A stretch of 64,000 nucleotides of DNA from Chersky-840 sp050011815. GTDB lineage: Bacteria; Actinomycetota; Acidimicrobiia; Acidimicrobiales; UBA8190. Location of the stretch: NCBI GenBank assembly GCA_050011815.1, contig JBEKIJ010000019.1, positions 1 through 64,000 on the forward strand, read 5' to 3'. The notes beneath the pieces are model-generated. The model was given only the letters and a program-made list of their open reading frames with translations, was not told the DNA's origin and searched no databases. This document shows positions 8,326 to 17,237 of the stretch, piece after piece. Numbering within the stretch: position 1 is the first letter of the stretch; each line of letters starts with the position of its first letter. The position numbers were made by a program, and so were the translations under genes.

Positions 8326-8436
8326 AGAGGACCTTAGGCCCTGTTGCCTCCAACCTCTGAGGCGGAACATTGTTGTAGGCGGTGAGGTAAGCAGGTGGTC
8401 ACCGAGACCCCTCGGAATCCTGTGGCCCTTGCCGCC
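8326..8436 (-). repeat. Degenerate duplicate of the promoter and first codons of the neighbouring hypothetical gene
   Basis: This matches 8777-8884 across the leader, the GTG start and about 25 codons, including CCTCTGAG, GGCGGTGAGGT and GGTGGTCACC. A one-base insertion just after the start (25 versus 24 bases before the conserved GCC) throws it out of frame, so it is a broken copy. Confidence 0.6.
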
Positions 8437-8491
8437 TCTCTAGTTGGGGTGCGTGATCACGCCGCGACCGAGATATTGGGCCTGTTCGGAC

Positions 8492-8851
8492 CTAATCGAC
8501 ATCGTGCGGGTCAGCCTCCCATGGCCCGTCCGCAATCCATTCAATAACGGCGTGATGAAGCCTGTCGCCGTGCCCCTCGTCGTGCGAGTGTGCGAACGCC
8601 ACTGCCTCACTGGGTTTCCACGTGCTGAGTTCAAGCAGCCCGTGATCAGGACAGGTGATGCGGACTGGTTGGGCGGTCTCTCCGGTCGCTCGGTTCGTCA
8701 CTACGTCTACAAGATTACGTGTTCGTCGTCGTAACGGCTCACCTTTGGGCAAGATGGATCGCGGCGAAGGTGACTCAGAGGATTTAGACCCTGTCGTCCC
8801 CGGCCTCTGAGTCGGATCATTGGAGTTGGCGGTGAGGTTGCGGGTGGTCAC
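8492..8851 (-). CDS. Hypothetical protein with Cys/His-rich C-terminal half
   Basis: 119 residues from a GTG preceded by GAGGGGGACGG. The N-terminal 45 residues are polar and probably disordered. The C-terminal part (VRITCPDHGLLELSTWKPSE, then AVAFAHSHDEGHGDRLHHAV and IEWIADGPW) has even, protein-like composition. I do not recognise the family. Its upstream region and first codons are duplicated downstream at 8326-8436, so the locus once held two related genes. Confidence 0.55.
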   Translation of the reverse strand: MTTRNLTANSNDPTQRPGTTGSKSSESPSPRSILPKGEPLRRRTRNLVDVVTNRATGETAQPVRITCPDHGLLELSTWKPSEAVAFAHSHDEGHGDRLHHAVIEWIADGPWEADPHDVD

Positions 8852-9167
8852 CCCGTCCCCCTCGGGTCCTGCACCCTTACCGCCGATTTGAGGGAGTGAT
8901 CAACGAGATTGACTGCAGGACAGGTGAACAGGGCGGCGCAGTGGCCGTCCTTACCGGTCGCTCTCGAAGGCAGAGGGCGCACAAACAAGGACGGCCTGAA
9001 CGCCTTCCCCGCCCACCCTGGAACGGTTGTCCCGGATGAGGCCCGAGGGGGTCGGGCTGGCCCTGCCAGGGCGCTCAGAACCGGCAATGCGGAGCGGTTA
9101 CCTAGGGGGCCTGCCGTACCCAATGGCGTCGACAACCGCGGCCGGCGCGCTTGAGCGAAGGGCGACA
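8852..9167. other. Intergenic, no gene recognised
   Basis: Both strands carry only overlapping frames of skewed composition. The left end contains the leader of the hypothetical gene. Confidence 0.4.
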
Positions 9168-9398
9168 TCAGGTCCGACGCCGAGGGCATCGTTGACCGTC
9201 GAAAAATGCCAGCCGCAGGGCCACAAAGGCGGTAACGGCGAAGATCTGCGCATCAATGAATCCGGCCAAGCGAAGGCGTTCGAGGTCCTCGGGCCTCGTA
9301 CCATTGGGGTCGTTGAATCCCCTTCGAGCCCATGCAGCCAGTGCTCGCTCACCATCGGTGGGGCATATCGTTCCACAACCCGAGATCCCACTGGAGCA
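9168..9398 (-). pseudogene. Probable fragment of a small membrane protein gene
   Basis: A stop-to-stop frame reads CPTDGERALAAWARRGFNDP, then RPEDLERLRLAGFIDAQIFA and VTAFVALRLAFFDGQRC, ending after basic residues. Composition is even and a hydrophobic helix is plausible, but no ATG, GTG or TTG occurs early in the frame and a TAG closes it upstream. I read it as a truncated remnant of unknown family. Confidence 0.3.
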
Positions 9399-9491
9399 CT
9401 ACACCGCGGCAACCCAACTGGTTTCGACGACCGCGCCCTCATCACAACGGGACGCTCAACGTGATCAAGTGAGCCGCCCGGAGTCAGGGCG

Positions 9492-10109
9492 TCAGTTGCC
9501 GATAAGCTCGGTCGTATCGTGCACCGACACGTTGATGCCTTTGGCCCACGGATCAATGCGGCGCATGCACTGAACGAGATAGACCCCCAGTCCCTCGGCG
9601 TCCCGTTCTGTGATGCGCTCGTCGATCCATAATTCCACCAGGAGTTCTCCGTGGCGTCGCCTCACCTCGACCTCGATGGCGGTATCGTCCAGCTCGTGCC
9701 GACGCAACCACTCGCGGACCGTGTCCTGCGCCTGGCCGGTGTGCTCCGGAAGGATCGCGGCGTTCACCTGGCTGATCACTTCGAGCGCCTGAGCCGCAGG
9801 TGCCATAGCAGCAGCCCAACGCCCCAGGGGATCGTCGGGCCGGTCGAGCAGGACAAGTGGTATTCGATGCCGTATCGCACACACCTCGCCATCGCCGAGA
9901 CGATCGACACTGGGTTCGAGACCGACACCCACCGCCACGTCCACCGCCTGGGCATCCAGAGGGCACTCAGTCCCTCGTAACGCGGCGCACGCGACGTCGT
10001 GCGGCTCGTAGCCGCTGCGACAGCTGTGCACCACGTGGCCGTGAGCCCGAAGCCTCTGGGCCAGGTCGGCAGCCTCCCCCGAAGCTGTATCGGCTATCAA
10101 GATGTCCAT
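9492..10109 (-). CDS. Receiver-like protein of unknown function (paralogue 1)
   Basis: 205 residues from the ATG at 10109, which follows AAGGAGAGCC at ideal spacing; the longer frame from 10406 is not supported. It opens MDILIADTASGEAADLAQRL, a beta-alpha start like that of response-regulator receivers, followed by a Cys-containing loop (CAALRGTECPLD) and QAVDVAVGVG where a receiver would have its phospho-Asp strand. No clear phospho-acceptor Asp or DNA-binding domain is seen. The C-terminal 90 residues have an alpha/beta character (TAIEVEVRRRHGELLVELWI). A related gene lies upstream at 10523-11062. Confidence 0.6.
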   Translation of the reverse strand: MDILIADTASGEAADLAQRLRAHGHVVHSCRSGYEPHDVACAALRGTECPLDAQAVDVAVGVGLEPSVDRLGDGEVCAIRHRIPLVLLDRPDDPLGRWAAAMAPAAQALEVISQVNAAILPEHTGQAQDTVREWLRRHELDDTAIEVEVRRRHGELLVELWIDERITERDAEGLGVYLVQCMRRIDPWAKGINVSVHDTTELIGN

Positions 10110-10522
10110 TGGCTCTCCTTCGTGGACGAAACATCCATACCACTTATTTCTAGCGTGAGCCTTTGTCGCAGAATGGGACAGAGCCAAAGGACCCATCTGG
10201 TCGGAAGCGGCGAGAAGTTCGACCGACTCAGGTACCCTCTCAGACCCTCGGCGCATGAGCCGCCGTTCCGTCGGTCGCAGCGATGCGATCCATCTCTCTT
10301 TATGGAGACGAGTCAGCCGAGTCTCAGTCACCGAATCATGTTTTGCGAGTTCACGAAAGCCGTCACGGATTATTGACGAGGGCCAAGCGTTAGCTGGTGG
10401 ACACAAATCGCAATCAGATCAATGGGTGCAACCGCTATCGGAATCCGAACCGGAACGACGGAGCACCGAGGCTGATCCAACGCTCGTGCGTTTGATGGTG
10501 ACGTTGCGCGCCAACGCGTAGC
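10110..10522. other. Spacer between the two receiver-like genes
   Basis: No independent gene is recognisable. The frame continuing upstream of 10109 has no motif, and the ribosome binding site supports the internal start. Confidence 0.45.
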
Positions 10523-11062
10523 TCAGGGCCAGCACTCTGCGACAATGGGGGCCACGTACCTTGCCGCCACAGCCTCCTCTGGCCTCTCTTCGGGCAACGC
10601 AGCCAGTGCGAACTCAACCGAGTCGAGAAGCGTTCGTTTCGTCACGGGCATCCGGGTGGCCCCCCAGCGGCGCTCAAACCGCGGTGCCCACTGTGTGAGC
10701 GCCTCCGCTGGAGCCTCGATGATAAACGGGGTCTCAGGGTGTAGGTACCGGAGAGCGGAGACGACTTCGCGCGAGGACTTGCTGTCAAGAGCGAGCGAGG
10801 TCACCACCACGTCGGCATAGCACACCAGATCACATAGCCCGCAGGCAACGAGCGGACACCGCCGTGGTCGCGAGCCTGCGGGACCGGGGCACCACGACAC
10901 TTCGTACCCGTTTTCTTCGAGAAGCCGCCAGGACGCGTAGGCCTCGACCACGTCCGGCTCTTCGATGAGTACGCGGGGCCGGGGGTGTCCAGCTCCGATG
11001 GCGCCACCTCGGGGATGCCAATGGCGGGCGAAATCCCTCCCGAGCCACCTGTGATTCCACAT
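10523..11062 (-). CDS. Receiver-like protein of unknown function (paralogue 2)
   Basis: 179 residues from the ATG at 11062, which follows AAGGAGGGTTGAA; upstream codons in the longer frame are unlikely. The core RVLIEEPDVVEAYASWRLLE, a Cys-rich loop (PRRCPLVACGLCDLV) and YADVVVTSLAL parallels paralogue 1 (DILIADTASGE, CAALRGTECPLD, AVDVAVGVG). As there, no canonical phospho-Asp pocket is obvious. The last third (ERRWGATRMPVTKRTLLDSV) resembles receiver alpha-5. The cysteines might bind metal or sense redox state, which is inference. Confidence 0.6.
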   Translation of the reverse strand: MWNHRWLGRDFARHWHPRGGAIGAGHPRPRVLIEEPDVVEAYASWRLLEENGYEVSWCPGPAGSRPRRCPLVACGLCDLVCYADVVVTSLALDSKSSREVVSALRYLHPETPFIIEAPAEALTQWAPRFERRWGATRMPVTKRTLLDSVEFALAALPEERPEEAVAARYVAPIVAECWP

Positions 11063-11653
11063 TTCAACCCTCCTTGCCCAAACCCAACAGCGCCCCTCTG
11101 GCAGCATCAACCCAGGCCTTGGCACGCAGTAGAGGAATTCGTCCTGATTCCAGATCGACTCGAGGCGTAAGGCGCACGTGCGTCCTTCCGAGCCAGGTCA
11201 CCGCTGGGAGACCCCCACCACCCCTATCGTCTCCGCCGTCCCGGCACAGTGTTCCGCTCCCTCCCGCTCCGCCGCAACGGGGACCTTCGGCCCTTGGCAC
11301 ACGGCTCGGGGTGAGCCATTGTGGTGATGTACCAATGGAGCGGAGGGACCCAGGGGACTGGGGAACGAAGTCAGGAGGTCTTGCCTATGACCTGCGTGAA
11401 CTCCAGCGCCGCCGTGTGAGTAGCTCGAGGCAGGCGTCCGGTGGTCGCACACCGGGATATTCCTCAGCGGTGACAGGTGCGATAGTCCGGGACACGAGTC
11501 CTGGTCCGCACAAGGTCGGAGCGCTAAGGCTTCGCTGAGCGTCCGTCTGTCGGTAGGGCACCCCCACGGAGTGCTGGTCACAACTGAATGACAGCTCGCC
11601 CGTCTTGCCGGAAATGGTGGGGCGGGCGGACTCGCGTCGTGGAGGGAAGTGAG
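11063..11653. other. Intergenic region, no gene recognised
   Basis: Long frames on both strands (11074-11538 plus, 11198-11722 minus) have Pro/Ser/Arg-skewed composition and no motif. Its right end carries the ribosome binding site of the wax ester synthase gene. Confidence 0.5.
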
Positions 11654-13129
11654 ATGGCGGAACAACTCGGAGGACTGGATGCGGCGTTTCTCTACTGCGA
11701 GACACCGACCATGCACCTGCATGTCTGCGGATTGCTTCTCCTAGACCCCTCAACGATGCCAGAGGGGTACTCCTATGACGGCGTCCGCTCTGTCTTGTTC
11801 GAGCGCCTCCCCAAGATTCCCTCCGTTCGTCAAAAGCTGGCGAAAACTCCATTCAACCTCGGCCGACCGTACTGGATCGATGATCCGGACCTGGACATGG
11901 ATCGCCACATCCATCGCGTCGTGCTCGAGGCTCCTGGTGACGAGGAGTCGTTGACCAATGTCGTCGGTGACATCGCCAGTTGGCCCCTGCGCCGCAACCG
12001 ACCCCTCTGGGAGATCTGGGTGATCGAAGGACTGGCCGATGGCCGCATCGCCGTCCTCGTCAAGATGCATCACTCCACCATCGACGGCGTCTCGGGAGCC
12101 AGCATGATGGGGCAGCTCCTTGACCTCGAGCCCCAGCCTCCAGCCCCCGCTCCCCTGTTTGGCGCCTGGCGCATCGCCTCCCCGCCGAGTTCATTCGAAC
12201 TCCTCGGTCGCAGTGTGGTGACCCGGCTGGGCGAGCCTCTCGAACTGGCCCGACTCGTGCCGGCCACCGCGCTGCGCCTGGCGACCACGCTGTGGAGGCT
12301 CGGACGACAGAAGGACGGGTCCACGCCCGGCGCCATGCCCTTTACGGCGCCACGCACCTTGTTCAACGCCACCATCACCGCCCGCCGATCGGTGGCCTTC
12401 ACCGACGTGGCCCTAGCCGACATCAAGATGGTGAAAGACGCGTTTGGAGTCACCGTCAATGACGCCGTGACAGCGATCGTGGGCGGCGCCCTTCGGCAGT
12501 ACCTCGAGGATCGTGGTGAACTTCCCGACCATTCACTGCTGGCCGCTGCACCTGTGTCCGTCCACGATCAGACGGTCGAGCGTGGGGGGATGACCAAGCT
12601 CTCGGTGATGTTCTCGACCTTGGCCACCGACGAAAAGGACCCCGCCGAGCGGATCCGGGTCATCGCCTCAGCCAACACTCGGGCCAAAGAGATCAATAAA
12701 ATGGTCGGCGCGGACACGCTCATGCGTTGGGCTGAGCACTTTTGGCTCAACGCCTTTGCCCTGGGTACCCGCCTGTATTCGACCCTTCACGTCGCCGACC
12801 ACCACCCCGTCGTGCACAACCTGATCCTCTCCAACGTGCCCGGTCCTCCCATGCCCCTGTACATGGCGGGAGCCCGGCTGGTGGGTCTCTACCCGCTCGG
12901 ACCCATCACCGACGGGGCGGGGCTGAATGTGACCGTGTTGTCGGAGGAGGATCGGGTCGGTTTCGGCTTCATCACCTGCCCCGATCTCGTACCTCGGGTG
13001 TGGGACCTCGCCGACGCTGTTCCCGGCGCATTGCGCGAGTTGGTGGAGGCGGCGACACGGGTGGGCCACGGGGCCAAGCGTCCTTCCCGGCCGAGCCCCG
13101 GCCGAGCCCCGGCCCCTAGCCCGGCATAG
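11654..13129 (+). CDS. WS/DGAT wax ester synthase / diacylglycerol acyltransferase
   Basis: 491 residues, slightly longer than the usual 450-480 because of a Pro-rich tail. The start at 11654 follows GGAGGGAAGTGAG. The N-terminus LGGLDAAFLYCETPTMHLHV is the standard family opening. The catalytic HHSTIDG motif (HHxxxDG) is at residues 139-145, PLWEIWVIEGL just before it, and the C-terminal domain has VVHNLILSNVPGPP. The enzyme joins acyl-CoA to diacylglycerol or fatty alcohol for storage lipid at the inner membrane. A second member lies at 14381-15790 on the opposite strand. Confidence 0.93.
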   Translation: MAEQLGGLDAAFLYCETPTMHLHVCGLLLLDPSTMPEGYSYDGVRSVLFERLPKIPSVRQKLAKTPFNLGRPYWIDDPDLDMDRHIHRVVLEAPGDEESLTNVVGDIASWPLRRNRPLWEIWVIEGLADGRIAVLVKMHHSTIDGVSGASMMGQLLDLEPQPPAPAPLFGAWRIASPPSSFELLGRSVVTRLGEPLELARLVPATALRLATTLWRLGRQKDGSTPGAMPFTAPRTLFNATITARRSVAFTDVALADIKMVKDAFGVTVNDAVTAIVGGALRQYLEDRGELPDHSLLAAAPVSVHDQTVERGGMTKLSVMFSTLATDEKDPAERIRVIASANTRAKEINKMVGADTLMRWAEHFWLNAFALGTRLYSTLHVADHHPVVHNLILSNVPGPPMPLYMAGARLVGLYPLGPITDGAGLNVTVLSEEDRVGFGFITCPDLVPRVWDLADAVPGALRELVEAATRVGHGAKRPSRPSPGRAPAPSPA

Positions 13130-13193
13130 GGATCTCGCCTGCTGGGAACGCGTCGGTCAACGCGCCGCCGACGAGCCGTCTCACCGCGCTCGA

Positions 13194-13397
13194 CTAGAAG
13201 ATGCCGACATGGCCACCGGGGTAGGCGGCGAGGGTGGGACGATCCCAGGGCAGCCACAGCCGCCGGACCTGGCCAAATGTCGACATCCGGTCGGCCAGAC
13301 CCGCAAAGATGTAGCGACGGTCGAAGGGGACTCTGCAGTCCATGGAGTTCAGGGTCTCTGGGAGTGACCTTCTCGCTAGGCGTACGGACGGCCTCAT
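13194..13397 (-). pseudogene. C-terminal remnant of an alpha/beta hydrolase
   Basis: The frame reads VPFDRRYIFAGLADRMSTFG, then WDRPTLAAYPGGHVGIF and a stop. This parallels the C-terminus of the intact hydrolase at 15794-17131 (RRDRRYVFAGYGDRL, WDKPRISWFSGNHVGYLW), including the catalytic-His segment. The nucleophile half is absent and the protein is cut short after GHVGIF. It is the decayed tail of a second copy of that gene. Confidence 0.6.
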
Positions 13398-13480
13398 GGC
13401 ATCAACCTGCCGTTCGGTGCCACGAGTGAGTCCGAACGCAAACGGACCTTGACCGTCTCGCGCCCTCGTCGTCGACCCCG

Positions 13481-14308
13481 TTATCCGAGAATCGGAAAAC
13501 GACGCTCGGCCGCGAGTCGGTCAAGCGTCGCCTGCATGGTGTTCGTAAGCTCCTTGTAGCAGGTGCGGACGATGCTGTCGTCGTCAGCCGTCTCAGGGCC
13601 GTACCGTGAAGCCCAGTCGATCGGTTCGCACAGCTCCACCGTGATCTTGGCCGGGAGCGGCCAGGTCGGAATCCCCCCTGGAACGACGCCAAAGGGCGGT
13701 CCCAGGACGAGAGGCCACACCTTCAGGCGGAATCGCCGATCGAGCCCGAGACGCTTCGCGACCCACTCACCTCGCGCCAGGACGATCACCGTTTCGTGCG
13801 CGCCGACGGAGACTGCGGGCACCACGGGAACTTGTGTTCGGAGCGCGAGTCGAACGAAGCCGGTGCGATCTCCGAACGTGATGCGGTTTCGCTCCCGCCA
13901 GGGGCGGAAGACCTCGTAGTCGCCTCCCGGGTAGTCGATCAGGATGCCCCCGCCGCGAAGAATCGCCTCTGCTTCCTCGCGTCCAGCCTCGACGGCACCA
14001 GCTCGTTCCATGACCGGACCCACACCGGGAAGCCCCAGGAAAAAAGAGTGGAAGAGTGCGTAAACAGACTCGTCTTCGCCCCGCTCACGCCACCATGCGG
14101 TCAACAGGACGGGGAGGTCCGGCGGGATCTGCCCACCCGAGTGGTTGCCCACGACGAGGAAGGGACCTTGTGGTGGCAACCGCTCGAATCCCCTCACCTC
14201 TGCTCGGAAGTAGGACGCGAAGAGCTCGAGGATCGGCCGAACGGAACGAAGGAACGCCGGGTCACGGGCGGACCCGATCTCGCTACTGGTGGTAGGGCGC
14301 TTGTCCAC
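13481..14308 (-). CDS. Lysophospholipid acyltransferase family protein (PlsC-like)
   Basis: 275 residues from a GTG. The acyl-acceptor motif appears as NHSGGQIPPD (residues 55-64), the diverged H-x-D block of bacterial members, followed by ILIDYPGGDYEVFRPWRERN and VPVVPAVSVGAHET. These are the classic block II/III regions of the acyltransferase fold. It should acylate a glycerolipid at the membrane. Flanked by two wax ester synthases, it plausibly supplies phosphatidate or diacylglycerol for storage lipid. The substrate is inferred from family only. Confidence 0.85.
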   Translation of the reverse strand: MDKRPTTSSEIGSARDPAFLRSVRPILELFASYFRAEVRGFERLPPQGPFLVVGNHSGGQIPPDLPVLLTAWWRERGEDESVYALFHSFFLGLPGVGPVMERAGAVEAGREEAEAILRGGGILIDYPGGDYEVFRPWRERNRITFGDRTGFVRLALRTQVPVVPAVSVGAHETVIVLARGEWVAKRLGLDRRFRLKVWPLVLGPPFGVVPGGIPTWPLPAKITVELCEPIDWASRYGPETADDDSIVRTCYKELTNTMQATLDRLAAERRFPILG

Positions 14309-14380
14309 TACGCATCAACCCTCCATCGTGCCCGGGGTCCCTTGTCGGTAGGCAGGTGCTGGGGTGCCAACAACGCCGCG

Positions 14381-15790
14381 TCAGTTGTCCACCGGCACCG
14401 ACCCCGCGGCTGTATCTGAGGCTTGCTTGATGTCAGCGAGAGCGCTGTGGAGCCCTTGGGCGATCATCCACGGATCCGGAACACTGGCCGGGCAGCCAAG
14501 CACCGAGACGTGGAGGGCGTCAGCGTAACTCCAGGCCGTGATATTGAGGCCGATGCCTTCGAGGATGGGACCCACCGAGTAGATGGCCTCGAGCGTCGCC
14601 TGTCCGATGTGCAACCGTTGGCGTGGACCGGCCACATTCGAGAGCACGAGGTTGACGGGTGGCCGCATGTGGTTCGCGAGGCGGGTTCGACCCCACGTCC
14701 GCACGACCAGGGCGTACATCTGGGGTGGAACGACGTCGGCTCGCCTTTCCAGGAGGTCGTTTCCGAGGACAGCCCGTTCGTCTTTGGAGGCGGCGGATAC
14801 GTCATGGATGTGACGGAGACGCTCCAGAGGGTCGGCGATGTCGGTCCCGATCGAGACGTACAGGTTGTCGACGTGGTTGCCGCCGAGACGGGTGACACTG
14901 GGATCGGTCGAGACGGGGACGCTCGCCACCAGCGGGCGGTCGGGCAGGGAGCCCACCTCGGCCAGGTAGGTGCGCAGAGCACCGCCGCACATGGCCAGGT
15001 AGACGTCGTTGAGTGTCGCAGCGCGTGCCCGGCGCACTGCCTTGAGGTCCTCGAGCGCCAGGGTCGTCATGGCGAAGGTCCGCTCCGGGGTTAGCGACAC
15101 GTTAAATACCGTCTTCGGCGTGTCGAAGGGCAATGGTGGCTTGATCGGTGCGGCGCGTCGTTGGGCTTCTGATTCGCGCAACCCCCGGAGCGACCGCATG
15201 GCCAGGCGGGGCAGCTGCCGCAGGCGTGTTCGGTGGCCGTGCGCGGCCAGGGCCAGGAGCTGGGACCGGGTGGGGATGACCTCGGGGTGCCACTCAACGA
15301 CTTGGGAGCCGGCTCCGTGCGCGCTCAGCGCGTTCAGCAACAGCGCGACCGTGGCGGCTCCATCGGCCACGGCATGGTGCACCTTCGCCACGACAGCGAG
15401 GCGAAGGTCGGCCAGTTCCTCGACCACGACGATCTCCCACAGCGGACGATCCCTGGGCAGTGGCCGGCCCGCCACGTCGGCCACCACCGCAGCCAGCGCG
15501 TGGTCGTCCCCCGGTTCGGCGGCCCGGCGGCGGGTGATATGTCTTCTCAGGTCGAAGTCCGGGTCCTCGACCCACACGGGATGCCCGAGTCCCCATGGAA
15601 CCGGCACCGCCCGTCGACGGAACGGTGGGAGTCGGTTGAGCCGGTGCTCCAACAGGTCTGTGATTTCGGCGTAGGAATACCCACCAGGGACGTTCGACAT
15701 ATCGAACACAGCCACCTTCAAGGTGTGCATGTGGGTCGAGGCTGTCTCCGAGTAAAGAAACTTGGCGTCGAGGCCGACCATCACTTCCAC
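14381..15790 (-). CDS. WS/DGAT wax ester synthase / diacylglycerol acyltransferase (second copy)
   Basis: 469 residues, typical length. It opens MEVMVGLDAKFLYSETASTH, has PLWEIVVVEEL, then the catalytic HHAVADG at residues 138-144, and VNLVLSNVAGPR in the C-terminal domain. It is well diverged from the copy at 11654, so the pair is an old duplication. Its start is 3 bases from the stop of the upstream hydrolase gene, so the two are surely co-transcribed and probably act on the same lipid pool. Confidence 0.92.
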   Translation of the reverse strand: MEVMVGLDAKFLYSETASTHMHTLKVAVFDMSNVPGGYSYAEITDLLEHRLNRLPPFRRRAVPVPWGLGHPVWVEDPDFDLRRHITRRRAAEPGDDHALAAVVADVAGRPLPRDRPLWEIVVVEELADLRLAVVAKVHHAVADGAATVALLLNALSAHGAGSQVVEWHPEVIPTRSQLLALAAHGHRTRLRQLPRLAMRSLRGLRESEAQRRAAPIKPPLPFDTPKTVFNVSLTPERTFAMTTLALEDLKAVRRARAATLNDVYLAMCGGALRTYLAEVGSLPDRPLVASVPVSTDPSVTRLGGNHVDNLYVSIGTDIADPLERLRHIHDVSAASKDERAVLGNDLLERRADVVPPQMYALVVRTWGRTRLANHMRPPVNLVLSNVAGPRQRLHIGQATLEAIYSVGPILEGIGLNITAWSYADALHVSVLGCPASVPDPWMIAQGLHSALADIKQASDTAAGSVPVDN

Positions 15791-15793
15791 CGC

Positions 15794-17131
15794 TCAGCCC
15801 CCGTGTTCGGCCTGGATGCAGCTGAGCCCGGACGCCACCAGCGACTCCCCGATGAACGACGACACCTGGTGTGACCACAGATAGCCCACGTGGTTCCCGG
15901 AGAACCAGCTGATGCGGGGCTTGTCCCAGTGCTCCCACAGCATGCCGGCCTGCTCGGTGGTGGCCAGGCGGTCGCCGTAGCCGGCGAACACGTACCGACG
16001 ATCGCGCCGCACCTTCGATTCGAAACTCATGGGCGATACCACTCGGAAGACGTCCTCTGCCACACCACCCAGGATGTGGTGCTCGATCGACCGAGCTCGG
16101 ATGTGCACCGGGCTGTGAGCATGGAAAAGCGACGGAAGGTCTACCACTGGGATGCCAGCCACCACAGCATCAAACCCTTCCTCGATGCCGGCCAACAGCG
16201 CGACCACGTACGCGCCGAGCGAGACCCCGTACAGCCCGATGGAGGTCGCTCCCTGGGCCCTGATCCATGACACGAGGCGCCGGATGTCCCACACCGCCTG
16301 CGTCAACCCGTGGACGGTGTTCATCATGTCGAAGGACAAGAACGGCTCGCCACTCACCAAGGTGACCTTGCGCGCCCCGTGCAAGGGCAGCACAGGCATG
16401 GCGATGTTGAGCCCGAGCTCACGGTGCAGTTTGGCGGTATGCAGGCCCATGAAGTCCATAAAGGGGTAGCCCATGCAGAACCCGTGTACGCACACGACCC
16501 ACGGGCGCGGCGCCCCGCGGTGAGAGACGATGGCAGCCGTGGCCCGACGGTTGGGCTCATAGGCCATCCACCGCTCGCCACCGGGCTCGCTCGGGCGCGT
16601 CGAGAACTCGCTGTCGTAAGTGATTCGCTCGTAGCCCAGGCCCAGTGCCCACCCATGGCTGGTCTCGACATCCTTGGCGGCGAGCGGGGGCGGGGTGCGA
16701 TGATAGGAGGCGGGTTGAGCGATCCAACCTCGCCTCGTGAACAACCGGCGGGCGTCAGCGAGCTCGGCGCTCACTCGAGCGAAGTCGGCCCGTCGAGGGA
16801 ATCGGTTGGGCGTCATGGCCATGGCGAGCAAGGCCTCGTCCATGGCGACACCGGCCGCCAACCCTAGCGACAGGGGCGGCGCCGCCAAGCCATCAGACAC
16901 TTCACCGCTCCTCGCCGCGGCACCCATAAACCGCAGCGTACGCGGTACGGCCAGGGTGGCTCGGGCGAGCGCCCGTCGCCCCAGGAACTTCATGACGGAG
17001 CGATACGACCCAACGACGCGCTCCGCCAGCGACAGAGATGCCTGACCCTGACCAGTCCCGTCAGAGTGCAACCCAGTTTCTGCCGTGGGCTCGGAGGAGC
17101 CTCCGTCCACAATGCTCCGAGCATTCCCCAT
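15794..17131 (-). CDS. Alpha/beta hydrolase-fold protein (lipase-like)
   Basis: 445 residues from the ATG at 17131, preceded by GGAGGGG; a longer frame from 17179 lacks a comparable site. HGFCMG (216-221) is the oxyanion-hole segment, GVSLG (302-306) the nucleophile elbow with Ser304, and NHVGYLW near the end supplies the likely catalytic His. The N-terminal 150 residues are helical and family-specific. It is directly upstream of a wax ester synthase, so a role in lipid turnover or acyl transfer is likely. A palindrome (17111-17125) lies over codons 3-7, and a decayed second copy is at 13194-13397. Confidence 0.8.
   Translation of the reverse strand: MGNARSIVDGGSSEPTAETGLHSDGTGQGQASLSLAERVVGSYRSVMKFLGRRALARATLAVPRTLRFMGAAARSGEVSDGLAAPPLSLGLAAGVAMDEALLAMAMTPNRFPRRADFARVSAELADARRLFTRRGWIAQPASYHRTPPPLAAKDVETSHGWALGLGYERITYDSEFSTRPSEPGGERWMAYEPNRRATAAIVSHRGAPRPWVVCVHGFCMGYPFMDFMGLHTAKLHRELGLNIAMPVLPLHGARKVTLVSGEPFLSFDMMNTVHGLTQAVWDIRRLVSWIRAQGATSIGLYGVSLGAYVVALLAGIEEGFDAVVAGIPVVDLPSLFHAHSPVHIRARSIEHHILGGVAEDVFRVVSPMSFESKVRRDRRYVFAGYGDRLATTEQAGMLWEHWDKPRISWFSGNHVGYLWSHQVSSFIGESLVASGLSCIQAEHGG
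17111..17125. promoter_or_regulatory. 15-base palindrome in the hydrolase/ligase divergent region
   Basis: AATGCTC-C-GAGCATT is a perfect palindrome around a central base. It lies between the divergent starts of the hydrolase (17131) and the CoA ligase (17238), just inside the hydrolase gene. The same 7-base arms form the outer ends of the 30-base palindrome at 2321-2350. Confidence 0.5.
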
Positions 17132-17237
17132 GAGCCCCTCCGGCAACGACGCTGCGCCATCCCGACCAGCCGACGCCACTTGCCCAAGTCATACTACGTC
17201 GGGGAACGTGAACGGGAAGCAAACTGGGAGGAGGGCA

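Larger units (their letters stand above)
7862..8491. other. Mostly non-coding stretch with duplicated sequence
   Basis: This holds a possible 27-residue membrane peptide frame (8061-8144, minus) and the degenerate copy (8326-8436) of the front end of the neighbouring gene. Nothing else is recognisable. Confidence 0.4.

Noticed and set aside
11198..11722. 174-codon minus-strand frame before the wax ester synthase
   Set aside because: Ser/Pro/His-rich composition without motif, and it runs over the well-supported start of the wax ester synthase.
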